Assembly (NCBI GenBank): GCA_000467715.1
Contig: AJFK01000165.1
Span: 1-64,000 of the forward strand
Length of the DNA: 64,000 nucleotides
Reading direction: 5' to 3'
Source: Hysterium pulicare CBS 123377
Taxonomy: Eukaryota > Ascomycota > Dothideomycetes > Hysteriales > Hysteriaceae
A program made the position numbers and the translations under genes. This document shows, one piece after another, positions 23,041 through 32,678 of this stretch. How positions within the stretch are numbered: position 1 is the first letter of the stretch; each line of letters opens with the position of its first letter. A model generated the notes under the pieces. It worked only from the letters and a program-made list of their open reading frames with translations. It did no database searches and was not told where the DNA came from.

Positions 23041-24097
23041 ATGGCCGCAATCGCTGCGACCTGGAGCAAAATACTCGTCTCCGACCGCTTACAACGCTCT
23101 TCGCAGACCCTCTCCGTTATTGACAGAAAAGCATACATATTCGGAGGCGAGGTAGTATCGAGACAGCCCGTAGATAATCAACTCGATAACTTCAGCCTTG
23201 ATCAAGGTTCGTCTTGAAGCCATTTTCCAACCATGTCAAACCAGCTCACGAGAAACAGGCGCATCAGCCCAACTCCACACGACCTCTCATCCCTCCTCTC
23301 CCTCGCCCCGAGTCGGAAGCGCATCAGCAACCCTTAATGGCAAACTCTACCATTTCTCCGGCCGCGGCGGCGTCGACATGGCGCCCATAGACGAAAACGG
23401 AGCTCTGTGGTCGTTCGACCCTTCAAATACGTCTTGGTCAATTGTCAAGCCCTCCGACGCCTCGAAGCCGAACCCACAAGCTCGAAGCTACCATTGCATG
23501 ACGAGCGATGGCGGAAAGATAATCTTCCTACATGCTGGTTGCCCGGCTAAGGGTCGGCTTTCAGACCTATGGGCTTTTGATACAAAGGAGCAGTCTTGGA
23601 TGCAGTTACCATCTGCACCGGAACCGTCGAGAGGCGGGACATCAATTGCGTATTGTGAAGGGAAATTATACAGGATGAATGGGTTCGACGGGGAAAAGGA
23701 ACAAGGAGGGAGTCTGGATATTTTTGACTTGGGTACCAACACCTGGTCAACGAAGTCGTATCCGCCTGACGGAAAGAGCGGCCCAGAACCGAGGAGTGTT
23801 AGCGCATTGGTCCCAGTCAGCATACAGGGTAGAAGTCATTTAGTCACGCTTTTTGGGGAACGAGATCCCTCGACTTTGGGGCATGCGGGCGCGGGAAAGA
23901 TGTTGGGTGATATATGGGCCTACGATCTCGAGATCGAGACTTGGAACAAAGTCGAAGCGAAATGTGAGGATGGGGTACCGGAGCCTCGCGGCTGGTTTGC
24001 TGCGGATGTGGTGGATGGTGGGCAAGGTATCTTGGTACATGGTGGGCTTGGAGAATCGAATGAGAGGCTGAAGGATGTATGGTTACTCAATTTCTAA
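23041..24097 (+). CDS. Kelch-repeat beta-propeller protein
   Basis: Exons 23041-23206 and 23259-24097 (52-base intron) give 334 residues. Kelch blades are recognisable by the hydrophobic-Gly-Gly doublets and spaced Trp: YIFGGEVV (about 36), LYHFSGRGG (about 78), LWSFDPSNTSW, IIFLHAGCPAKGRLSDLWAFD, LYRMNGFDG, LDIFDLGTNTW, LVTLFGERDP, DIWAYDLEIETWNKVE and GILVHGGLGE, about five to six blades. The closest relatives I can name are fungal kelch proteins of the nitrile-specifier/galactose-oxidase central-domain type, which serve as scaffolds or small-molecule specifier proteins. No signal peptide. The splice join gives DQGASAQLH in frame. Confidence 0.88.
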
Positions 24098-24834
24098 TGC
24101 ATTGCTCAATCACTATAGACCGAGATAGATTCTAGAACACGGTTTCGAGGTTTATGAGGTTCCGATTCCGCACTAGATCCTCCATGTCGGTTTGTTGAGA
24201 TCTAAAACTAGCCGTCGATGGTGGAGGGAGAGTAGATTACCTCTACTGCTTAGCTAGCAGACCAGACGATCCGTCAGCGATGAATTTGGGCATTATGGCA
24301 CTTTTTGCGAAGCCGTCGTAGTGCACATTGACTTTGGGCACCGTGTAGAGATTGGAAATCCTCGTCAGTACTTGAAATGGTGTCATTTGGCGCGATATAA
24401 CTCAGACCTCGTTTTGGATAGGCAAGAAAAAGAACTATGCATGATCGGAAATGGCTTTGTTGGGGTGAATGATCTTTTTGCCTATCATCATCATAGTGAG
24501 TGACATTGGCGACAATGCGTAGCTTTTCGATACGGCGAGCTATTCGAGCTTCGTGGTAGCTGTTAAAAGAGGTCCGGCAATGCAAGGACAACCTATGTGC
24601 TCGAACTGTATCGAATCTAGATTCGATGTAAGTGACAAGGGGGCTCGAGGGTACGTTATACCACCTATCGTACATACGAGCAACGCATTGATCAGTAATT
24701 AAGGTTCTAGTCTATAGTTTGAAACTACATTCGTCTGGCATTGACTACAAATGTATGTTAAAGCGTCTTTCGACACAACTCCGTACCCTCGTCTTCGCCG
24801 CGGACCCTTAGGCTTCATTTGACCGATGTTGGAC
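24098..24834. other. Convergent intergenic region
   Basis: Between the 3' ends of the kelch gene and the AA9 gene. A minus frame at 24274-24675 is open but motif-free. Nothing else seen. Confidence 0.4.
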
Positions 24835-25689
24835 TTAACCTGTCCATACTTTAGGTCCAGGAGCAGTATAAGAGGTTGTTGACTGCAATGATACGTTAAA
24901 AATATAGCTAGAGCGGTATTGGAATCTTATACGTACACCGGAGTAGATGTTAACGTGGATTCCAGGATCATTAGCACTGTAAGCACCAGGGAATGCGACC
25001 AAAGGTCCGGGCGAACCGCTACCCCCTCCTGTGACTTTGACCTGTCCGCAAGATATGTAGAACTGCGCGCCGCCGACGTTCGAGGCTTGGTGCAATGCAA
25101 TGTGTTCGACTCGAATGAGATAGTCTCCGGCCGGAAGCGATGCAGGGATCTTAGTGCTGACAGTCGCGGCATCTTGAACACTCATTAGCCGACGTTTCGT
25201 GTATCTGTAAGCCTCGAGAAAGATTCGAACGTACTCAATGAGGGCCATGTCATTTGGCCCCCAGATATAGTTGGACCTTGTGAGAATATCTTGAACCACA
25301 CCTGCCCGGAGCCATCCCAGCTTGAGACACTCTGTCCTGCGGGGACCTTCGCCATATAAAACTGCAGTGGGCCCGGATGGAAGATGTTTGGATTAGCCTT
25401 GAAACCAACAGATGACCCCGCAGCAACAGTCATAGTCTGGGCGGCCTGATTTGAAGCATCTTGATAGCAACGTATCTGCGATGAAGTGACATCTGAGATA
25501 CCGGCGTTGCTCTGATGATTGGTCGTCAGGCGTACATACTGCCAGTCTGTCGAGCCAGTCAAAGCGGGGAAGGTATCTAGATACGTGTTAGCTTTTCGAT
25601 GGGTTGTCTTGAAGAGATCTCTTACAATGTGGTGCCGCTCTAGCAGCTCCTGCAGCGAGCGACGCAGCGAAGACTTGAGTCAACTTCAT
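24835..25689 (-). CDS. AA9 lytic polysaccharide monooxygenase (formerly GH61)
   Basis: Secreted copper enzyme that oxidatively cleaves cellulose or related glucans. Exons 25689-25626, 25576-25235, 25172-24937 and 24882-24835 (introns 49, 62 and 54 bases) give 229 residues, normal for a module without a binding domain. The signal peptide is about residues 1-18, ending ARA. Copper ligands are H21, the expected mature N-terminus in HYTFPAL created by the first splice, and H88 in [10 protein letters not shown]174 in GGAQFYISC is the axial tyrosine. H163/Q172 form the outer sphere and C58/C177 a disulfide. It ends [10 protein letters not shown], the usual AA9 C-terminus. Two residues (Ala-Pro) lie between the likely signal-peptidase site and H21, so a second trimming step seems needed. 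It is convergent with the kelch gene. Confidence 0.94.
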
Positions 25690-26462
25690 AGTGACAAGGT
25701 TGCTGGAGGGCTTCGACAAGAAAATGGCAATGAATGCCCAAAAGCTCTAGTCTTATTATTTATGGCGGGTTGTCGCGCGCTCTTTCGCCATGGTTGGTGC
25801 GGTGCGAAAATGTTAATTTAAACGTAAATGAATATACACATTACCCCAGCCGTCTCTCCGCAACATATTAAATTCCGAGCACATACTCCACAGTCCGGCA
25901 ATTACGGAATCCCAGTTTCGCAAAACTTGGAAATACTGAATGACAGTTCGCTCGCAGTGGGACAAAATGGGTGGCCACTTATAGCTCCAGCGTAGCACGG
26001 ACTGGAGAAATCTGAGTATCGGGACGTACGAGAGCTGACTTGAAGAGGAATCCGAAAGTATCATGTAGAACAAAGAAGCATTAAATGATTGTGATGGCGT
26101 GAAAGGAAACTTCGCAGACGATAATGCAGCGTACGGGGCTATGTCGAATTAGGATACAAGCGAAGACAAACCTGGAATTGGAGTAGGGACGGGAAAGCCA
26201 TTTCTGTCTCTTCGCCCAGCCTAAATGCCTTCGACAAACGATGATGATCGTGATACAATGGGAGAGGAGAAGGCTGTTTCAATGTTGGTGCAAGAGGCGC
26301 ATATTGCGGGGGGTGACGTCATTATTGGAAACTTAGGAAGCTGGTGAAATATTTCATGTATCGATTTCACGTATCAATTCCATGTATCAAATGCTGGAAT
26401 AGTTAGTACTAACTGGGGACTTCAGGGACGACAACTATCAGTTCAAGATAGCGACGCTCTGG
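25690..26462. other. Intergenic region upstream of the AA9 gene
   Basis: Promoter side of the AA9 gene and 3' flank of the next minus-strand gene. Only short motif-free frames. A word related to ATGTATCRATTYCATGTATC recurs near 26355-26390. Confidence 0.4.
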
Positions 26463-27487
26463 TCAACGAACCTCTCGTTCGCTTCTTGCCTCATCAGCAT
26501 CGGCCAATCGCACTCGCTTCGCAAGCCTTTCGTTCGCAAACTCTTCTAAATCGAAGCATCTTCTGTCTTGATTACTTGTTAGTAGAGTTATCGTTCGGAA
26601 CGGAAGTGGTGTTGCTTTACTAGGGCGTCTCTCGGTCTTCGCAACCAACTCGGCCACAACCTTCAGAATGGACTTGACATTCTGCACTTCATCCTGCCGT
26701 GGTACTTTTTGCTCCTCACCCTGGATTAGCATGACTAGCTGCTGAAGTATCGAACTCGACTTTCCCTGCTCGTCCTTCGATCGGTTAGTACCTCCAGTAC
26801 TTATGGCCGATACCTAAGGAGCTTACCTCTATTCGTTTCAGTTTTATCTTCATATTCATCTCGCCTGTCTCGGTGAACTTACTGAACGTTGTACTGTACT
26901 CTTGAAGATGGTGTGGAGCCGCCCCGTTGTGATATGTCGAGATTTTTGGATCACCTCTCTTGAGATGCGTGAGAGCCCAAGTGTGGACTCCGGTTCCGGT
27001 CTCTTCTTCGTGTACCAAGACAATCGCTTCCCCTTTGAGTATTTCTTCTGCGGCCAACCAGATAATCACCGGTAATTTGTCCGCTCCAAGGCAGAACATT
27101 GACAAGATCAGATGCCAAGTGTCGCGGGTCCACTGTTTGTGTAGTTGGAGTGTGAACAGTAGCGCGAACGTAATTGTGACACTGTTGCCGCCTATCTTCA
27201 TTTGCACAGGGTCCGGTCTGGTGGCTGCCACAATCAACCTCAAGATATCGCCCTCATCTTTTGGTCCTTGCTCGTAATCTGTAGATAGGTAAATAAGCTG
27301 ATAGCTCGACTCATCTATGTAGCAATTTACCTGGTACCTTAGCTAGGTCTTCGATTTTGAGGCCTGGGTATCGTTTCAATACCCCGTATAGACGACAGAA
27401 TCTTCTTTCGCCGGCGCTCAACTCCGTTAAATCAGTAGACTTTGTACTCAAGCACCTTATCGGCTTCATTCCAGCTGTGATATCCAT
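26463..27487 (-). CDS. Fungal protein of unknown function (three exons)
   Basis: Not recognised. Exons 27487-27331, 27278-26827 and 26765-26463 (introns 52 and 61 bases) sum to 303 residues. The joins are canonical and give DLAKVPDYEQGPKDEG and KRIEGKSSSILQQL. The N-terminus MDITAGMKPIRCLS is the first ATG in its frame segment downstream of sequence that is the reverse of a helicase fragment, so the true start could be elsewhere. The protein looks soluble. The middle has a hydrophobic helix-rich stretch (TFALLFTLQLHKQW, then LILSMFCLGADKLPVIIWLAAEE) and the C-terminus is Arg/Glu-rich (ANERLAKRVRLADADEARSER). No catalytic motif is seen. Confidence 0.55.
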
Positions 27488-27620
27488 TTCTGGGTTTGTG
27501 GATGAATATTGCGTTTCAATCAGAATTTCGTAGGGTTTATGGGCAGTTTGTATTGATAGTGCAGTGAGTCTGGAGTGAGGAAGACTGAAGCTTGTAGGTT
27601 GCGACAACCTCTGGCTGTAA

Positions 27621-27986
27621 GTGAAATGCACCAGTAGCAATGCATACGGCAGGGTTTCCCGCATTGGACAAGACCAGAAGGTGGTAGTACACGTCCTCAA
27701 CTGTCCCGGGACGGTTGATGACAGACTCAACCGCATCAGAAGCACCAAGAAGTTGTACTCCCACACATTCCTCGATGGTGGTGACCCATCAGTTAGGGCA
27801 ATCTTGCCTGATCCGAATGACGAATTCAGGGGTCATAATGACATTTGGCCGCTGTTCACTCAACAAGAAGATATATTGGATAGAAGTCGGCTCCCAAGGC
27901 ATGGCCTTGATGAACTCAACCTCATTGACGATGACGACGAAGAATACGACCAGTATCGCAGGGACGATGCGAATGAGCACCTTTGA
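27621..27986 (+). pseudogene. Severed 3' end of a SNF2-type helicase gene
   Basis: The plus strand encodes NAYGRVSRIGQDQKVVVHVL followed by CPGTVDDRLNRIRSTK, a clear match to helicase motif VI and the following region of SNF2-family ATPases (pattern Q..GR..RIGQ...V.V..L...TVDD.I). The frame runs on through an acidic tail (DLIDDDDEEYD-like, about residues 100-110) to a stop at 27984. A plausible acceptor (..CCAG) precedes it at 27631-27634. All upstream helicase motifs are missing: the adjoining 1.1 kb is occupied by an unrelated gene on the other strand. This is most simply a truncated copy left by rearrangement. Host gene remnant, not functional as a helicase. Confidence 0.65.
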
Positions 27987-28492
27987 AAAGGATCTGGACA
28001 CAACTGGAGGGATACTAAGCACGGAGGATGCGGCTTGGGTTATACATGAAACTTTTCTTATATGGGATTGCTTTATTTTGAAACACTGTTCATGGTGGTT
28101 GGCAGCTCTTGAGGTGCCAATACTCAGTTTCTCCAGACATAGGGCAAAAGTTGTTTGGAGATATTAGTAATCAGGCATCAAGCTGATAGTGGTGGGTGTT
28201 AATGCATTTGAATTCAAAATCCATGACTGCTTGAAAAGCTCCAGATCATGCCTCGAATCTTTGATAGACACTTTCTGGTTCCGAATATTCTTTTGGCATC
28301 CTGATTACTCCCATATATCTCTGCACGTAACTCCGTGAAAGCCATGCTTGTCGTGTGACCATAGTGTCACCAAAAGGACAGTGAGGTATTGACTATGTAC
28401 CCGATTGCAAACTTCAAAACTTGCTCTGACCGCGTCTGCATTTCCGCCCTTCGCTGGAGGACCAGGTTCTAATCAGCACGCCTTCATGCATG
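27987..28492. other. Intergenic region
   Basis: Between the helicase remnant and the 3' end of the F-box gene. Short overlapping frames only; nothing recognised. Confidence 0.4.
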
Positions 28493-29895
28493 TCATTGTA
28501 TTCGCGTCCGCTTATACCACCGCCTTGTCCAAGGCTCTTTGCCATAAGCGATGTTATTTTCGAGATGTCGAGCGTCCCTTTTTGTGGTATCAAAACCCTC
28601 CACAACAGGGAATTCAACAGGTTTGAACTCGAGGTCCGCCCGCAACCCATATCCATACCGAAGGATACCCTGGATAAGCGATTCGACGTTTTCTGCTCCT
28701 TGTGCTTCAACTTCTAACATGTACTTTGGCCGAATCCGATATCTTGGAGGATTATCTAATCTCTGGTGTAAATTTTCGAATCGAACATTTCCAAGCATGG
28801 GAGCCAGAAACAAAAGAGTGAAGATTCTGCGCCACGAGCCTGTTATGAGTTTGACAGAGGACATAAGTACTGTAGTTAGGGTTTTCTGATGCTGTTTTTG
28901 GAACCCTGAAATCATCTCGCCTCGGAGTACGCAATGCCGAATTTCGAAACGCTGGAGCTGGGGAAGAGGGTAGTTGAGAATGTCCGAGATAGCGCAGGGC
29001 ATGCTTCACAGTTGGATGCTCCGTAGCCAGAGATGACTAGCTCATCCAGTTGGGTACTTCTCTCCGCAAGCTCGTCAAACCACGCTGGAGCCACGCATAT
29101 ATCACCATCTTGTCCGAAGTTGGAGATGTGAATTCCACGGAGATATGTTGGATCAATATCTCCCCAACTGCTGATTCCCCACTCACTGGTGCCAGTTTCT
29201 GGTGTTGGTACAGGATCTCCCAATGGAGCAGTGATTCTAAGAGTGATAATCTTGCGTTTGAACCCACTAGCCTTGAGCGCGGAGAAGAATGTTTTAAGCA
29301 AACCAGACGGTGCTCCTGTACCTAGGATGAAATCATGGAAGTTTCGAGACGGCGTAATGCTGGCCAGTTGAGCGTCATCGACGAGATCTCTCATCCCGCA
29401 GATCTCTCGAATTGTTGCATCACTTTCGGAGTATCCTCTTCCCGGACTGGAACCAAAGCCCAGGCTTTGCAATGAGTTTGAATCTTGCAAGTTCTCGAAA
29501 ATTCCTTGGAGCATTTCGAATGCTTGGTTGGATTGTTCGAAATTCTTGTGGTCTTGCAGCATGGTGAGATGCCACTGGGGCAATTCGCCGTAGGCAGGGT
29601 CGCTAATATCATATTTCAATCGGTGCGTGGAGATATTAATGGTGTTGATGCGAATACGAATGCAGTGGAATCGTGATAAGTTGAGCAAAACTGGTAGGCT
29701 TTGGGGTGTGACCATGAAATAGACGTGCTCAAGGCGACCACCATAACGCTTGGCAAATTCAGAAACGGTCTTCAAGTATAGGGTCTTACAGGTCTCTCGA
29801 AGAGCGAGGATATCGGCCTTGCTGATGGCGGGTTCGGCACAAATCTGGTCAAGAAGTTCCTGTGCGAGGCCGGGCAGGCTGGCAGTCGATGCCAT
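28493..29895 (-). CDS. F-box protein with an internal frame break
   Basis: About 465 residues across two frames. The first frame starts at the ATG at 29895 with an F-box-like segment: LAQELLDQICAEP (about 9-21) and LALRETCKTLYLKT (about 30-43), the pattern of fungal F-box substrate adaptors for SCF ubiquitin ligases. It runs to 28912. The second frame opens from 29002 to 28493 and continues the protein with PQLQRFEIRHCVLRGE, KLITGSWRRIFTLL and YRIRPKYMLEVEA, as expected for the leucine-rich C-terminal half of this family. The switch appears to be a single base at a run of four C on the minus strand near 28960; no intron with usable sites fits. It may be a recent inactivation or an assembly error. 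No introns otherwise. Confidence 0.65.
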
Positions 29896-30356
29896 AGTGA
29901 GTGAATAGACTGATCAGTGACCTGCTCGTCCAACAACAGCTGAGTGGGATTGAAGTATATGAAAGTGACTGAGAACCAGCAAGAAAAGAGTCGAACGGGT
30001 GAGGAGGGGAATAGTGGAGTCCTGAAAAAGATCAGCCGGTGATCATATTGTAGGTTCGCAGAAGCGAGTAGAGACTGAAGAAGTAAGTACTGAACCATTG
30101 TAGGTAAGAGTAAGTGAATAAGCTGAAAGTTAATACCAATTTAAAGAGGTGAAGGTAAGAGTGGGTGAAAGTGGTCTTGCTAACTTCACCTTATCTCAAC
30201 TGGACTCCAATGAGAACACCACTCAGAGGTATGGACACGGTGAACCTATTTTCCGAATAGGCACGCAACCTGTCTTGGGATATCATAACCAAACAGATCC
30301 GGTCAAGGAAAATATACTCAGTTCATAAAGCGACTAGACGTATAAGTTCGTGAGGT
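29896..30356. other. Intergenic region between F-box and HET genes
   Basis: Promoter of the F-box gene and 3' flank of the HET gene. AG-rich words such as GGTGAAGGTAAGAGTGGGTGAA recur near 30095-30170. No gene seen. Confidence 0.4.
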
Positions 30357-32049
30357 CTACCAGATGTCGAACACTTCCTCACTGCCAACCTTGAAATCTT
30401 CCCAATCCTCAGCTAGGTAAGTCTCAAGTTCATCAGGAGCCGAATTGCCTGGGTGCAGGTCCAGGATAAAGCACTCTCCACTCACAAGAGTCCAATCATG
30501 GTCGGGACGCTCACGCAAAATGCAAGGCTCAGGAGCACCTTTGATTATACACACCAGGTCTCCAACAGAAGCTTCGTCCGGTGCTAGCCCGATTCGGTCC
30601 TCTGTATCAAGGAAGAGTCTACAGTTTTGCATGGCTCTCTCGACAAACGAATCCGAACCGCGTCCACGCGACCAAAGTAGACGCATTTGGTACACGTCGA
30701 AGTCTTATGCGTTCAAGTTAACTTATTGTAAGATAGCAATTGACATTTCCCCACTTACATTCCGGTTGGCAGCCCGCAGGAAGATAGGGCATGCTTTCAG
30801 CACTCCCACGCGCGGCAATCATCTGCTCAAGTAGGTCGAGGTAATAGGTTGAGGGCATTCTGGACAAAAAGGTTGCGCCAAGTGACCTAATATAACCAGC
30901 CCTGAAGCCCGTTACGGTAATGACAGGATGATAAAGATGATCTGCCTGTGGCTGATGGGGCCGGCAGCACTTTAGAACGCGGAGATGCGGTACGTATTCT
31001 CTATCTTCATACCAAGGGACGGCATCAATCCAGAAGGGGTCGCTATCCTCAGTGAAACTCCAATCGGGGATCCACGAGGCTAGTGATGGATATCTAGAGT
31101 GACTATGACGCGTTGCTAGAAACAAGAGAAGTTTTACTTTTCGTTGGAGATAAAGTCCAACCGCCGTATAAACCATTGTCGTAGTCTGGTCATAGTGTGC
31201 AAGTACGGAAATATCGTCATGGCTAGAAACCATGGAGAGAATGCCGAAAACTTTGTCTCGAGGGTCGGTGGCATCTGCATGCCGGGTCTGACAGAGCAAT
31301 TCGAATAGAGTCCGATCCCGGCCATCTTCTCCGATGCTAAGAGCATGAGGAACGTGACTAGAGTACCGTTCGAAACCTGATGCTCCAGATTGGCATAAGA
31401 CCGAGCAGCATCCAGAAAACTGGTCCCAGAAGAGCGAGCCAGATCCACACACTACAGTCACGTTTCCAATACCGTGGAAGACTTCTTGTAGTACCCAGAC
31501 GCGGTTGAACCAAGGACGTTCAAGTACTGCTTTTGCCGCCTCAGAAACAGCGGGTTTAATGGGCAGGCTTTCTCCGTACTGATTATCAATGCCAAAGGTA
31601 GCTTCGTCGGGGCAAATCTCGGCGACATAATTGAACAGTAACTTGCTTGCTTCGTCTTCTCGGCCTAGAAAAACTAGAACCTGCTTTGCCTGACGGTAAA
31701 TGTCACCCATAACACGGACTTGCTGAGTGCGTTCCTCGTCATCCTGCTGGTTGATGCAAAGGGCATCTATCCAAATGGATCTTATGTCGTCTAGTTGACG
31801 GAAACGCCGCAAGGCGTCGTAGCAGTTGGATGTGACAAAAAAGTCAACATTAGAAGAACCAACCTTGACTAGCTTGGGATTGGATGTAGGACCCCAGGTG
31901 TAAGAGAGCGCCTCGTACTGTAGATTTTGATCCGATTTGCGTCGGTGAACAAGGTCGCAGTGAATGATTTCCTGATTGTCATGACCAGGCCGGATTTCCA
32001 CGAGACGAATCTCATCTTCGTGGAGCAATGGCTGATAACGGTATGACAT
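30357..32049 (-). CDS. HET-domain protein 1 (heterokaryon incompatibility)
   Basis: 545 residues from exons 32049-30759 and 30703-30357 (55-base intron; the join gives QPEYFDVYQMR). The frame is open further upstream, but the ATG at 32049 (MSYRYQPLLHEDEIRL) is the family-typical start. The HET domain (about residues 50-190) shows the three conserved blocks: YEALSYTWG, IWIDALCINQQDDEERTQQV with VMGDIYRQAKQVLVFLG, and RPWFNRVWVLQEV. ATDPRDKVFGILSM and the SWIPDWS motif follow, then a C-terminal region with GDLVCIIKGAPEPCILR typical of this HET subfamily. HET domains trigger cell death on non-self fusion in fungi; a TIR-like NAD-hydrolase activity has been proposed for the fold. It is divergent from the GH72 gene across a 629-base spacer. 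No STAND module is attached. Confidence 0.93.
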
Positions 32050-32678
32050 GGTGTTGATTGAGATGTGTCGGCAGCAGGTTGATGCATCCCGTGCACGTGC
32101 CGGTTCATTATTTGAGATGAAGGATGGCCGTGCGCTCCCGCACCATCTCCACCATCGAGGCTTAGCGCGAGACCGTCTCTCCACTAGCAAATCAAACATC
32201 AAACCAGCCTCCAGCCTCATCAATAATACCTGGGTATGCTCATGAATCACCATGTTGAAAACATTGAAAACATGAGAGATCAGAACAACTGCAAACTCGA
32301 GCAATCAGCGCCTTCTACGGCATCCTGAGAGCGACTAGGTACATCACTCTAGGGCTCAGCAAAGGGTTTTGCGTCAATCACCAACAATGCCACGCTACGG
32401 TACGATGGACAAGGTATCGACTCCTTCACAGCCCCAACCCTGGATTTAGCGCAGGGCCTTACAGTGGACGATCACAGTGGACGATTCCTTCGAGGTCGAT
32501 CGAACGTGTCCATGTTATTATTGATCACGCCCGCACCTACCTATTGCTTTTATTCTTGCCTTCTGCTTCTTACGCCTCCCATAAAGTCGTATCCGTTCCT
32601 TTGTCCCCATCACTTGTCAGCTGTGGTTGAATGAGTTCCATTATTGTATCATTATAATTTCCTTTCTTCATTGATGTG
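32050..32678. other. Divergent intergenic region (HET / GH72)
   Basis: A 629-base spacer shared as promoter by the HET gene and the GH72 gene. A word GGACGATCACAGTGGACGATT near 32464-32485 is a short tandem duplication. No other element is recognised. Confidence 0.45.
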
